Shown: in pieces, positions 31,480-43,366 of the stretch
Layout of the letters: the number at the start of each line of letters is the position of its first letter
How positions within the stretch are numbered: position 1 is the first letter of the stretch
From: Merluccius polli
Lineage: Eukaryota > Chordata > Actinopteri > Gadiformes > Merlucciidae
Reading direction: 5' to 3'
Assembly (NCBI GenBank): GCA_030340625.1
Contig: JAOPHQ010003696.1
Span: forward strand, 281,501-345,500
DNA: 64,000 nucleotides
The notes under the pieces: generated by a model
What the model saw: the letters and a program-made list of their open reading frames with translations, nothing else
Told to the model about the DNA's origin: nothing
Databases searched by the model: none
Position numbers and translations under genes: made by a program

Positions 31480-32300
31480 TTAACAGCCGCTTTTGACACC
31501 ATTGATCACTCCATATTGGTTGAATGTCTTAATAAGTGGGTAGGGATCTCGGGCTCTGTGCTCAAATGGCTCTCATCCTATCTGTCAAACAGGAAGTTTC
31601 AGGTTGTCATAGACAACTTTGTGTGTCAATGACCCTAGTCTGTGAGTTCCGTAGGGTTCAATCCTCCCATTCTTTTCTCGATGTACATGTTACCCTGGCC
31701 AACCTGGTTGGCAAGTTCAATTGCATCTCTCACCACTGCTACGCTGATGACATGCAACTCTATTTGTCAGTTAAGCCAAATAGTATGGGTAATATTGGTA
31801 CCCTCCATGACTGCCTGGCTGCTATTGAGAATTGGACGTCACTCAGTTTCCTTAAACTTAACTCAGACAAAACCAAGGTTCTCCTCTTTGTTCCAAATAA
31901 GTTTGTCTCTGAAATGAAACCCTGTCTTGGGCCTCTGGCCTCCAATTTTAAAACCTCATCACATTAATCCTTGCATCCCTCCACTGGCTCCCCGTAAAGT
32001 ACAGAGTAGATTTCAAGAAACTGCTTATCACATACAAGGCCCTACATGGTCTTGCCCCTTCATACATTTCCGAAGTTTTGCATCTTTACTGCACCTCTAG
32101 GCCACTCAGATCTTCAGATCAATTTTATACCCCATTCCCTCCGCAAATCCAAGGGTGATTGTGCTTTTGCCGTTAGGGCCCCGTCCCTCCGAAACAGTCT
32201 CCCCCCCTCTCTGTTAGATCAGCTGAGTCTAAAAACGGCTTTAAAAAAACTTCTCAAAACCCATCTCTACCATCTTGCCTTCCCTGTACAGGGGCTGTAA
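31480..32300 (+). pseudogene. Decayed L2-type LINE fragment, palm to 3' end
   Basis: AAFDTIDHSILVECL, WLSSYLSNRKFQVV, then CYADDMQLYLSVKP (near 31,738) and LKLNSDKTKVLLF give the reverse transcriptase palm. An internal deletion joins this to ASLHWLPVKYRV, TYKALHGLAPSYI and the C-terminal end, just before 32,300. Frameshifts are frequent. Confidence 0.75.
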
Positions 32301-32579
32301 TGTATTTTAATTAGTGCTATCAAGAGATTTAAAAAATGAGATTCATTTATTATGATCTGTAATTAATTGATCGAATTAATCTCTTTTTTAATCTCACCTA
32401 AAAATTGCTGAGAAAAGCCCTCAACTTGAGGTATTTCCATTTAAATTCATTACATTATTGGGGCAGATCAAATGATTGATAAATAACAAAAAACGTGGCT
32501 TCATAAAGTCATTTATTGTTTAACACAGGTTCTCAACCTTTTTCAAGCTGGGCCCCCCCAAAACTGGTTCATTGCAGTT

Positions 32580-32830
32580 GCCCCCCCGTCGACAACCAGT
32601 TTTGGGCACGCGATTGATGACGGGGGGGTCTGCGCGCGATTGTTGATGGGGGGGGGGGGGGGGGGGGGGTTGCGCGCGATTGCTGCGCACCCCTGCCGTC
32701 GGTCGTAGGTCCGGGGTGGATTACGATCGCGCGCACCCCCCCCCCCCCCCCCCCCCCCCCCCCTGAACGGCCACTACTACTTGCGCCCCCCGGGAGAGTG
32801 TCCGCGCCCCCTTAACAGATTGAACAGCCC
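32580..32830. repeat. G-run / C-run segment
   Basis: A run of 22 G (32,648-32,669) and a run of 28 C (32,736-32,763) are separated by about 66 bp that contain GCGCGCGAT and GATCGCGCGC. The whole can fold as a large hairpin on either strand. The unit cccccatcaacaatcgcgcg (minus strand) recurs in similar form at 61,812-61,850. Confidence 0.85.
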
Positions 32831-33184
32831 TAGCCATTTACATTCAGCTGAATTTGAGACTAGTCCTAAGTGCTGCCTGCAACCTTTAGTTTCGACCTTT
32901 TGTCAATCTCCAAATAATTAGAAAATAAAAATAAAACATCAGGTCCATATAAAGTGCTGTAAGTTAACTAGGGCTGCCCCCTAATAGTCGGCTTAGTCGA
33001 TCAACGGAGGCTTAGTCGAATACGTTTTCATTAGTCGAGCACAACGTAAAAATAACAAGGCATGAGAATCGCAAACCGAATACATCCGTGGTCGCAACAA
33101 GCCCTGATTTAACTAATCGCTGCAGAAATACAATACACCTGGGCAGGTAGACACCTAGGTAGGTAGACACTGCTAGACATGCGG

Positions 33185-33470
33185 GACTAATACCGGTGAT
33201 CGCGGTTTTAGTTCCCCGTGTCTCTGATCGCTGTAATTCGGAGCGTGAATATCGGTTGAATATCTAATATATTTCTAACTTTAAAAAACACTTTTGTATT
33301 TTTTAAGACGATAGTCGCACATCCCTAGTATCTACGCCCGTGAAGGTGAACCCTCCCGGGACACCGCTAATAACATAAGGAGCCGCACATCCACACGCAC
33401 CAGACACCAAAATACCAACAAACATGTTTTCCATTTGCTTGCTTTTAGATAAAGTTGTGTGCAGTTATAT
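33185..33470 (+). repeat. Dispersed repeat, copy 1 (inverted to 47,235-47,515)
   Basis: Words such as gatcgcggttttagttcccc, ggagcgtgaatatcggttga and gtgaaggtgaaccctcccgg match the reverse complement of the copy at about 47.3-47.5 kb. The family includes the AGGGATGTGCGACTA motif seen in hAT termini. Confidence 0.75.
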
Positions 33471-33950
33471 GGTTACATATGATTATTAAAAGTGTTCATG
33501 TCTCCTTCCTGGTCCAGAACCGCTTGGTCCATGCCGTTAATAGGCGGCCCGCTTCATGCGTGTGCTTGCATCTGATATTTAAGCCTGATTATTACGGTAT
33601 TGTATTATCTGTAAAGCAGCACAAGGTTAACAGTGTTTCTTTTATACTCGCATACAGAAACAGTAAAGTTAGATTAAAAATTAGATTAACGTGATTAAAA
33701 AACATAATGCGCTAAACATGACTGTAATTAATTGATCGCAATTAACGCAATAATTTGACACCCCTAATTTTAATTCATTTTTCTGTATATGTATGTTGTC
33801 TATTTTTCTGTTTTTGTATCCTGTGCAGCACTTTGTAAACTCTGCTTTAAAAGATGCTATATAAATATAAATGTACTTACTTAACATTTATACAGATCTA
33901 TCTATTTATCTTCATTTTAACCACTAATTGTTTTGACACATTAACAAGTA

Positions 33951-34145
33951 CTGGCCTATTTAGACGGGCACGATACGCCGAGACGAGCAGCGCAGTAGGG
34001 AGGAGCAGTACCTTGTTGTTAGATTGCTAGTTGTGCCCACTAGACATTCACTTTCAATGAGAGGCAGATGGCAACTAGCAATCCGACAACAAAGTTGTGT
34101 TGTACTGCTCCTCCATGCCGTGCCGCTTATCTCTCAAAAGGCCAG
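33951..34145. mobile_element. Palindromic MITE with TA target duplication
   Basis: The ends are CTGGCCTATTTAGACGGGC and, as reverse complement, CTGGCCTTTTGAGAGATAAG; the arms share CTGGCC, GGAGGAGCAGTAC and TTGCTAGTTG. TA flanks both sides. The 195-bp element has no coding capacity. TA duplication suggests Tc1/mariner type; inference only. Confidence 0.7.
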
Positions 34146-34249
34146 TATCTGGGCTTTAGATGAACCACGGAAAACTGAAGGCAAAGGAGACACGGGTTAA
34201 AAAACTTAAACTAAGACAAGGCAAGGAAACAGGTAACTGTTGAGGATGC

Positions 34250-34870
34250 TGTGGTAGGTCCTTCACCAACTGCGAGGAACCATGGCGTCATACTGGATGA
34301 CCAACTGCGCTGCACAGCCAACATCACCGCAGTGACCCGATCCTGCAGGTTTTGCTCTCTACAACATCCGCCTGATCCGACCCTTCCTCACAAGGGAAGC
34401 AACACAGTTCTTGGTCCAAGCACTCATCATCTCCCACCTCAACTACTGCAACTCGCTCCTGGCTGGACTCCCTGCCTCCGCGATCAAGCCTTTGCAGCGC
34501 ATCCAGAACCCAGTAGCAAGACTTGTGTTCAACCTGCAGAAGTTCTCCCACGTGACCCCTCTCTCCACTGGCTCCCTGTAGCAGCTCGCATCACATTCAA
34601 GCCGATGGTACTAACCTACAAGGCTGTCAACAGAACCACCCCGACTCTACCTCCAAGCACTAGTCAGACCCCATGCCCCGGCTAGAGCCATCCGCACAAC
34701 TACCTCGGCCGGCCGGCTGGTACCACCATCTCTGAGAGCAAGCAAAGGTCGCACAGCTAAGTCACAACTCTTCTGTCTTGGCGCAGCTATGGTGGCACGA
34801 GCTCCCTGCTGAGTGAGGACTGCAGAGTCGATCACCTTCTTCCGCAAGACCCACCTGTTCAGAGGGTGCC
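34250..34870 (+). pseudogene. L2-type LINE 3' fragment
   Basis: ARNHGVILDDQLRC and, in another frame, LIISHLNYCNSLLAGLPASA, LQRIQNPVARLVFN, HWLPVAARITFKPMVLTYKA and FFRKTHLF give the thumb and C-terminal domain of an L2-type ORF. At least three frame changes. 5'-truncated and inactive. Confidence 0.75.
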
Positions 34871-35005
34871 ATCCCTCCTCCCTAAGAAGTCCCACAGGGG
34901 ACGAAGAAGGGTGGATAATACCAGTGGCCAGTGAGCCCCTGATGTAGCTCTCCATCGCCTCCCGCTTGGGCTTGGAGAGGTTGTAGAGGCACATAGAACA
35001 CATAG
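34865..35005 (-). pseudogene. Ty3/Gypsy reverse transcriptase fragment
   Basis: The minus-strand frame reads LYNLSKPKREAMESYIRGSL and ATGIIHPSSSPVG, which matches the start of Gypsy-type Pol reverse transcriptase (PEREAM.. YI..SLAAGIIRPSSSPVGAGFF). Only about 45 codons are present, ending at the L2 fragment. No LTR was found next to it. Confidence 0.7.
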
Positions 35006-35009
35006 AACC

Positions 35010-36285
35010 CAGACAAGACAACGAGAACAAGGCCAGGCGCTCGATCCTGGCATTTGCTAGGGCCCTGACGTGAAGGGCATAACATCAGTTAGGCTATACT
35101 TCTATTTCTTTGTATACAGTAGTATTTTTTTGTCTGGGCTTGAGTTTGCCATGAGTTGTGATTTGAGCATATTGGTAAATGCTTGACTTGTGTGGGTCCC
35201 TGGATTGTTTAAGTCCGTTGTTTTGTGTTCATGATGGAAAAAAGGTTGGACACACTACATTGTGTTGTATAAAATCTGGTTATTTATTTAGTTTTGGAGA
35301 GCCAGAGGTAACTTAGTGGTCAAGCCCTTAACATCAGAGAACCATTATGTGCTACAACTGCACAGTAGAAGTAAATGCTTCCATACACTAGGCAGATATA
35401 TTCTCTACTTTTTAAAAATAAATAATGATTCTACCTCAATGGGAGTTTGTGTTGCTTGCTTGCTATCTGGGAGAAAATTGAATTGCCCAACTCTGTTGCT
35501 TTGTTCAGGAAAGCATGAATGTATAATTAAGGGGCCTGTAGGCAACAGATAAGACAAATAAAGACTCACTTTGTTATATTACTACGTTATATTATCACAT
35601 GCATGCATGCATGCACACACACATATGTGTGTGTCGCACACACATACACAGACTGACCCCCACACACTCGTCATCATACAAAATCAGTCTTTCACGTATA
35701 CATTCACACATGCACATGCAATAAATCTATGCACAAAACAATTGTGTACTAGCACATATACGCTTAGACACTGAAGAAATAAACTGCATAAAATGCATTT
35801 GTGCACACAGAAGACATCATTAATGTATCTCTCTCACACACACACATACACACAAAAAGCGTCACACACCTGTCAATAACAGACACACATAATATGGATG
35901 CCTTGAGTTGAAGAAGTTCTGTGTGTCACTATCCTTCACCCATTTTCTTGCATTGCACTTCAACTTCCTTCTGCATCCTCAGTTCTTCAGTATATTGAAT
36001 AAAAATAACAGACCCTTAACTAGATGTTACCACCAAATTGAACTACATTCCCCAATAGTCTTTATAGTGATTATGGAAAGTTGAGCTTCATCAGTTCTAA
36101 TGCAAGTAGATGAAACCAAATAAAAACAAAGCAGTTCCATCAACAGATAAAAGTTCCCTCAACTTAAAAGCTGTAAATTGAACCTTGGTGGAGAAAAGAA
36201 ATCCATTGTCTTGCGTCAAGTTTGACTTGATAATGGTTTGTTTATGGGGATGACACACTGGCACCAAAAGTGCCTGGACACCTAC

Positions 36286-36333
<48 letters not shown>

Positions 36334-36885
36334 TGAGGTGAATGCCTATTCTGTGTTCTAAATTATTGTACCAAGGAATGTTCTGTCTTTGCTAAATTTG
36401 GTTATGTGGCCTAGAGGGCACAACACCTATTCTGGCTGAAAACAATCCTCAATGCCAGAGGACTGCATTCAAGTCTGACAACATTTGAGATACTGTCAAG
36501 CCTTTTTCTGGGGTAAAGAAAAGCCTCTCTTTTCGCTTCCTGTCTCCCTTCATTAATGGCATCTTAAAAAGGCCAATGGGCCTGTGTTATGCCTTCCAAA
36601 ACATATTACATTTCACCATAATTAAGAATAGATTATCTATCTGGCTCAGCATGATTTATCATAATCTTTACTCCAACCTTTTAGCGGCTTAAATATAAAA
36701 AAAGCACTGAAGTATTCATAACTCTTCACGACAAGACAATAATTTGTTTATGGACGCGTCGTTCCCAGTACCATTTCTGGATCGATTGCAGTACATTTTA
36801 AGTCTATTTTTCTGCATGTTTCTCAAGTAAACAAAACTTATTGGAAAGTAGGCTGAAATGGGTTAAAAAAGTCTGTCACCCCCAC
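35010..36885. other. Anonymous stretch with simple repeats
   Basis: No gene seen. CA-rich patches lie at about 35,600-35,660 and 35,835-35,860. A (TC)n tract lies at 36,291-36,330. Confidence 0.55.
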
Positions 36886-38480
36886 CCCTTCACACATGTG
36901 AAGAATGCAAACGGCAGTAGGATGACTGCGGAGTTGGAAGCAGTCTCCAAATTGCTACCTGGCTATCAATAACCCTGTCGATTAAAATTCCCCACCCAAA
37001 CCATTGTAGCTTAGCCCAAACTTTTACAAAAGTAGCTTCCTGATATTGGATCAAAATCATTAAACAACTTAACACATTTGTGTTCTCTTTCAAATAATAA
37101 TTCTATATGATGTTATAATGTATTTATTCTGGATTTTACATTTTAACACTGTGTAATGTAACACCAGCTAATTGCATTGGAATTAAGAGAATATTGATTG
37201 AATACAATTTAACATTTGAAAGAATGTTAGAGACCTCCCACAACTTTCTTTCAGGGGAGCTCAACAGTTCACTCTGATCAAACTTTTCAAATGTTTAGTT
37301 GATGGACATGTATTACAATTGATGAGAAAAGTTAAATTAGGTTCTCAGACTTAAAACATATGTTTTGGTTAGGTGGGATACCTTTGTGGGCCCTTGTGCT
37401 CCTGTTGGTGTATGGTGAATTGTAAACCACTGCACAGAACATTGTGGCTGTCCATGGGGCAGGGATGGATTAAGATAAGCAGAAGTGATGGTGTCATAAC
37501 GGGAGATAATCAACTATTTCATTAAGATAAGGACAGAAATTGCAGCCTCTGAGGGATCATGTTCACAGTGCTTGTACAGCACTTGTTCACAATCTCTCTC
37601 ATTAAATAAACATTAAAGGCCAAGTGTTGGTGTCTTTCAAAATCAAGAGAGCCAAACGAATATGCATTGGTTTTATGCTGTTTGGTAAACTTGCAACTGG
37701 AGCATTTGGTGTTTGTCATTCTTCCTTCCATTTGTTTGTTCTGTGGCTAGTTCTCCTATTTGGTTTCATATTTCAGGATAAACCAGTCTTCCTATGTCTC
37801 CCTATGAGATCTAGATGACTTATTGCTATAAATTGACAGTTTGTATCTTCTTCCTGGTTTATTTTGACTGTTTGTCTGAATGATTGACTAACTCAAACTG
37901 GATCTATGTGGAGAATAATGTGGGGGAAGGGGATATCTAGACATCGTAACATCATAAAGATTAATGAAACACCACATTTCAGCAGGCCTGTCATACTGAC
38001 ATGGGATATCCACTCTCTCAAACTCTGATACCACCTTGTTCATGACATCACTGGATGCTTTGGGAGATCCTATTTTCTGCAAATGGATAGAAATCAGAAT
38101 GTATATGTCTGTGAAGATGGCTGATTGTAGAGTGATAGACAGTGAGAAAAGGTTAGTGTGATGGAGTCATCAATTCCAATTTAATTGTGCAGCAGAAGGA
38201 AGCTGGGGTGTTTCATAGTCTTTAACATGTATATCAGGAGCCCTGGTCGTAGCAGGAAGAGACAGGTGTGCAATTCATGACAACTGCTCTAAATCTAAAG
38301 CTTTGGATCTCACATTGGTTCACTGGCTTCCTTGAGGGGAAACAGCCATGCTTGCACTGCACTGTAGATGGTGTTCTCGCGATGTAGCCATGCCTCTCTA
38401 ATGCTGTGCAGTAAGAATGATTGACCGAACTGCGCTGGTGACAGAATCCTGTATCCTGTAGAATAGCGCTATTGCAATTA
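36886..38480. other. Anonymous unique-looking DNA
   Basis: No domain-bearing ORF, RNA gene or transposon end recognised on either strand. Confidence 0.45.
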
Positions 38481-38488
38481 TTTTACCC

Positions 38489-38490
<2 letters not shown>

Positions 38491-38529
<39 letters not shown>

Positions 38530-38573
38530 ACTAACACACACACATACACACACACACTTTCTCTCTCTCTCTG
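38491..38573. repeat. (AC)n and (TC)n microsatellites
   Basis: An imperfect AC tract followed by a short TC tract. ORFs across it give only CVCV repeats. Confidence 0.9.
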
Positions 38574-39037
38574 GCAGTACCATTGGGAGCTCTGCTGCAC
38601 AAGACTTCATAAAGCATGGGAATCCCATCATGATGATAACACCCAGTGAATGGATGTAGGACTATGATAGGCTAGCTGGCTGACTGGATGGATGGTTAAA
38701 AAAGTGAGAAGCATAGATGGAAGGATACGAGATGAATGGATGAAAGCCAAAACCTTAATCAATACAGTCAAGCGGGCAAAGGGTGATCAAAAAGGCTAAC
38801 CCCCCCAGATGTCCATATTATGCTCAGCGTTAGCATGGCTACTATTGGCTAGCCCAATGTTTACCCAGAGTCCTCTGCATGGCTAGGAGGGATTATGGCT
38901 GGGAGGACTGGGTAGACAGTGCAGCCCAATCTAATTGGCTGTCAGATGAAACACTTTGTCTTATGTCACCGTGGATCAACTGGAGATCAATACGACCAAC
39001 CCAAAAGGAGAGAAGAAGGCAAGTGATGGGAATAGCT

Positions 39038-39104
39038 GTATGTGTGTGTGTCTGTGTGTATACATGTGTGCATGTGAGGGTGTGTGTGTGTGTGTGTGTG
39101 TGTA
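39038..39104. repeat. (GT)n microsatellite
   Basis: Imperfect GT tract directly upstream of solo LTR C; the LTR apparently inserted at its edge. Confidence 0.88.
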
Positions 39105-39112
39105 AATGCATG

Positions 39113-39582
39113 TGTAAGTATCAGGCAAGGGAACAGATGGGACTCAAATACAGGCACACAGCGGCAGAGTGAGAGTAGAAAATAAAGTTTATTGTAAAAC
39201 ACAGATGATGTAGAGGTGAGGGGCTGAGGTTGGAATCATAAGCAGATGGTCGAGCTGGGGTCAATATACCAAGAGAGCAGTCAGCTAGCTTACAAGTTAC
39301 AGGGGTCGGGCAAGAGGCGTAATCCGTTGTACTGGTCCAGGTCCGAAGAGTAGAGAATCTGTCCCATCAGGCTAGGGCTCACAGGGGGAGGGCAGGGGTT
39401 ATCCAGGCAACGAGCAGCAGGCGAATGTAATGGGCAGAATACTCAACTGATAAGTAGTTGCCACAGCTTGGCATGAGACCCCTAATATATACTAAGACTA
39501 ATAATGAATGGTAAATGGAATCAGGTGTGTAGAGGAGTGGCCTCACGTGTCTGGCTACGGGGCGGGTGAGGTAGGCTTGACA
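39113..39582 (-). mobile_element. Solo LTR C (minus orientation)
   Basis: On the minus strand it starts TGTCAAGCCTACC and ends CCTGATACTTACA (TG...CA termini). The flanking 5-mers are GCATG (39,108-39,112) and GTATG (39,583-39,587), one mismatch, inside microsatellite-like DNA. The minus strand has a TATA-like AGTATATATTAG near 39,490 and AATAAA in CAATAAACTTT near 39,190. There is no coding region. Its design resembles LTRs B and D, including a 3' phrase TTTGAGTCCC similar to TTTGGGTCCC in B. Confidence 0.75.
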
Positions 39583-39599
39583 GTATGTGGGGGTGGGTG

Positions 39600-39707
39600 T
39601 GGGGGTGTAACTGTGTGTGTGTGTGTGCGTGTGTAAATGTGGGTAATGGAAGTTTTCCTGTGTCGGTGGTATATGTGGGCATACTGTGTGGGTGGAGGGA
39701 TACGTGG

Positions 39708-39745
<38 letters not shown>

Positions 39746-39798
39746 TGGTTGTGGATGAGGTGTTATATCCCCCACACATACACACACTCACATAAAGT

Positions 39799-39851
<53 letters not shown>

Positions 39852-39930
39852 GCGCTTCTTGAGTGTCTTGAGAAGCGCTATATAAATGTAATGACTTATT
39901 ATTCTTTGTGTGTGTGTGTGTGTGTGTGGA
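39600..39930. repeat. GT/AC microsatellite block with a LINE-type tail
   Basis: GT tracts (39,614-39,640, 39,713-39,742, 39,906-39,930) and a long AC tract (39,800-39,848). Between them, 39,850-39,900 reads aagcgcttcttgagtgtctt then gagaagcgctatataaatgt, a common fish LINE 3'-end motif that recurs at 45,238-45,290. Confidence 0.8.
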
Positions 39931-41892
39931 GGAGGGTGAGGGTGCTACACTGCACTTGCTACAAACGTTAGCCACAGTGAGTTGACAGACATGTCTGGCA
40001 TCTGCCAAGTGTAGGGTTAACAGTGGGTGGACTCTAGCCGGAAAACCTCATTAAGTTTTAATTCCTCTCTGTATCCTATTTCTATAATGGGGAATTGATT
40101 TTTACTTAGTGCACTGGACCAGAAATAATTCTATTTCAAATAATTTTATTCTTCTCTTTGTGTGTGTGCATGTGTGGGTGTGTGGGTGTTTAAATAAGTG
40201 TGCGTGTTTGCATGTGTGTCTATGCCTTCCACACATAGGCAAGCTAGTAATGCATTTTCCTTAATCCATTTGGAGGGAGAGAGAGCGTAATTCCTTGAAC
40301 ACACACAGTTTGTATTTGCTTTTCGTGGACGCACACTCACCGAAATAGGTTGGAATAATTTCCCTAGACTAAGGTTTTGCTTCATTCTGTTGTAAGTTTG
40401 TAAAACAAATGTGTATGTTCATGATAATCAATCTCAGAAAAAAACAACAATACAAAATACAACACAATTCGCACTACATTAGCATATTTCTGGTTAATTT
40501 GACAACATAGTCATAATTACTACAAATTAAATAGATGTGACGTTGAAATAAATGCAGAGTAGATCAGGAACGATTGGGGTTCGCTTGAAAAATACATTGT
40601 CAACTCTATTAACCATACCAAACAAATTCAACTCAAATAATAGCTCTTAAATCTTACCAGCACCTTTAGCATGTTTAAACAATTAAGGGGTATGATCTTA
40701 ATGGAACAGAAACAGTAATGGTATTGTCAAATTAATTTAAACCTCTTGGGGCCATGTTTGAATTTATTCTTTAGGTGACCGCATTAATTGACCAAAAATA
40801 TTCACCATCATAAAAGGGAATATAAGGGAAAAGCTAAACTGGAATTCATGAGATTGCAATGGATTTCATGGCACATCATTTTCTGATGGTTAATGCACAC
40901 CTTAACCGATAACCCTTAATAAAATAATTACAAGTAAATGACAGATTTCTGTTGTCCATCACTTGAATCTGTAAAATCTTGAATCTGAATCTTAGTGCAT
41001 CCAAATGTGGAGCACAAAATCACAATTTTGCCGTTTCAAGATCGGTTGACATTGGTTTGTTTCTACGTCAGTTCTGCCGACCGGTATGTCGTCACATCTG
41101 TCACGTGATCGCCTGCACAACCTTTAACAGCCTTCTGCAAAGAAAGGTACCTTTGTTTTCTTACAGATATTGTTTTTGTCGTCTTTGGATAATATTGATC
41201 ATGCTTACCATATGAGTAAAGACTCCCCGCTTTACAGGCATGACAGAAGGTATCCTTGACACAATCAATCCTCATATGTTTAAAGCAGGCCTTTACACTC
41301 ACGGGATCCGGAAGCATCCACAGGCCCCAGAGCAGCCGCTACAGCCACGCACCTCCAGGAACTGGCTACGGTTTCTAGGAGACTAATATACTGCCGCCAT
41401 AATAGATTCCCCCGGCGCATTATATTATGATCGACTGGAATTCATATTCTGCCATTTTATCAAATCCACAGTGCTCATGGCTCCTCCAGGAGGAGAGCCC
41501 TACTGCTTCTGCCGTATTTCCCTTTCCATATTAAAAAACGTTGCCGCACTATTTCTTTATGTCTCCTTTCTTTTAAGTCTTTCTTTTTTCCCACCTCCCC
41601 ATTCTTGAAGTTTCTCCTTTCATTGTCCCTTGTTTTTAAAAAAAAAATACAATTAATGTCATGAAATGTCTTTAAGTCAAACGTATAATTACTCCTTCTA
41701 ATTATGATGTTGCGTATCAACGATGCGACGTGGAGATGAAAGATGCCCACGAAGAAGATTTAAAACAGTCCTATTCAATTAACGCTCAGCACTACTTTCT
41801 TCAATAGATTCCTTCTGCCTCCTTTTCTGTTCCCTGCTGAACCCCCCCCCCACTCCCCAATACCACATCATAGATAAGAGAAGAAAAGGAGA

Positions 41893-41923
<31 letters not shown>

Positions 41924-42600
41924 GCTCTTATTAAGTCTGAACTTCTCTGAGCCACCTTGCATCTTCCAACACCTTGCCTCTCTGCCTCTGCTCCATTTCT
42001 GCTTCTCCCCCCAGCTCCCCTTCTGCTCCCTTGGCTTCCTCCTTGCAGGCTATGCCCAATTTCAATGGCGAGAGCCTCCTGCCTGCCTTCCACACGCAGG
42101 CTAGAGAGCTCCTCTCTGGGGATCCCAAAGCAATAACACAGTGTTAGAGGCAAATGGCAATAATCAAATCTAATGCACTCGATGATCTGACTTGTCTAAC
42201 CCTGCTTATTTCTAAATTTATTAGACATGGGAGTGGGGAAAGAATAGAGGGAGTCCAGCTCTTTTTTATTTATTTTTTTACTCCCGAGACATTTTCAAGA
42301 GATATACTGTTTATTGCTTTGGGTTTTTACCTGCCGACTTTCAATCTGTTTTTCAGCTTTCGAATAAAGAAAGAGGTGCGCTTAAGAGATCTGCAGGGCT
42401 GCGTTTCAGTTTGCCGTTGTCTTGCTTGGTTTGTCGAATCGACTTGTTTCACCTCAACTGTTATTACCTCCCGAAAACGTTTAATGAGCGTTTATGTTTA
42501 TAAAGATCAGAAGCTACAGACAACAGGGCATTGTTTTGTATCAGCAACAGGTACAGCAGTTATGCACCCTCCTAACTTGTTGCAACCATTTCCCAAAGAC
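39931..42600. other. Anonymous unique-looking DNA with a (GA)n tract
   Basis: No gene seen. The only clear feature is (GA)n at 41,895-41,922. Small ORFs have no recognisable domains. Confidence 0.5.
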
Positions 42601-42604
42601 CTAA

Positions 42605-42948
42605 AGGTGTGCTCACTTGAGATGTGTTAAGACAGCGTGTGTGACCCACTCCATTGTTTTCCTACAGGGAAAGCGGCGCGGCAATTTCAGGAAGGGGGGG
42701 GTGGCATGCGCCCGACCTAGCGTTGCTTTTCTGCGGAGGGGACTCGCTTTGAAGTTGAAATTATTTCAACTTTGACATGGCGCACCGCATGACGTAATGC
42801 ACCAACCAATAGATTTGCAGTACAGTCCAAAAGGACAATGTTTTAAGTTGTGGGTGATTTGGTGTGTTTTAAACTTGCTGTGCTCGAGAAAACAATGCCG
42901 ACCTAGCAACACGTACGGTGTCCTACCTCATCTCAAGTGAATGCACCT
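42605..42948. mobile_element. PIF/Harbinger-type MITE with TAA target duplication
   Basis: The ends are AGGTGTGCTCACTTGAGATG and the reverse complement of CATCTCAAGTGAATGCACCT, an inverted repeat of about 20 bp with three mismatches. TAA flanks both sides (42,602-42,604 and 42,949-42,951). TWA duplication suits PIF/Harbinger. GC-rich interior, no ORF. Confidence 0.7.
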
Positions 42949-43366
42949 TAAATCTAATTGGAACAATAATTGGCAGCCCAATGTAAGTAGGACTTCCCTC
43001 AAACGAATACTGTATGTCTCAAATTGTACAATATAGCCTATAAAACTATCTAATTGTGTATGTACTTGTGTCAGACACACATCGCCATATGACTTCTCAA
43101 CTGCGTGATTCATTATTTATCATTCTTTAATATAATTATATAATTCGATAATTCAGGGGTGTGCTCTCTCAGCTGAACACCATGAAGTTCAACCAAACTA
43201 CCTTCCACCTCGTTTTTTGGACTTATCAAATTGCAAGGGTAGCCAATCACTTCAGTGGGGGCCACCACTGGCCCCTCCCTGGACATGTCACTCAATGTTT
43301 AATGAATAAAAGCACACAGAAAATAAAGAGGCAATCACACTGCCATCTTTTCCAAATGGAAATATA

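Larger units (their letters stand above)
32312..33766. mobile_element. hAT element (1,455 bp) with perfect 8-bp target duplication
   Basis: The ends are TAGTGCTATCAA and TTGACACCCCTA (imperfect). The flanks carry ATTTTAAT on both sides (32,304-32,311 and 33,767-33,774). No transposase was read. The interior holds a segment with long G and C runs (32,520-32,830) and a second hAT-like segment from about 32,970 (CTAGGGCTGCCCCCTAATAG). Confidence 0.8.

Noticed and set aside
39521..40008. THTHTH/VCVCVC ORFs
   Set aside because: Artefacts of CA/GT microsatellites.
41779..42153. Arg/Glu-rich minus-strand ORF near the (GA)n tract
   Set aside because: Composition follows the GA-rich DNA and no domain is visible.
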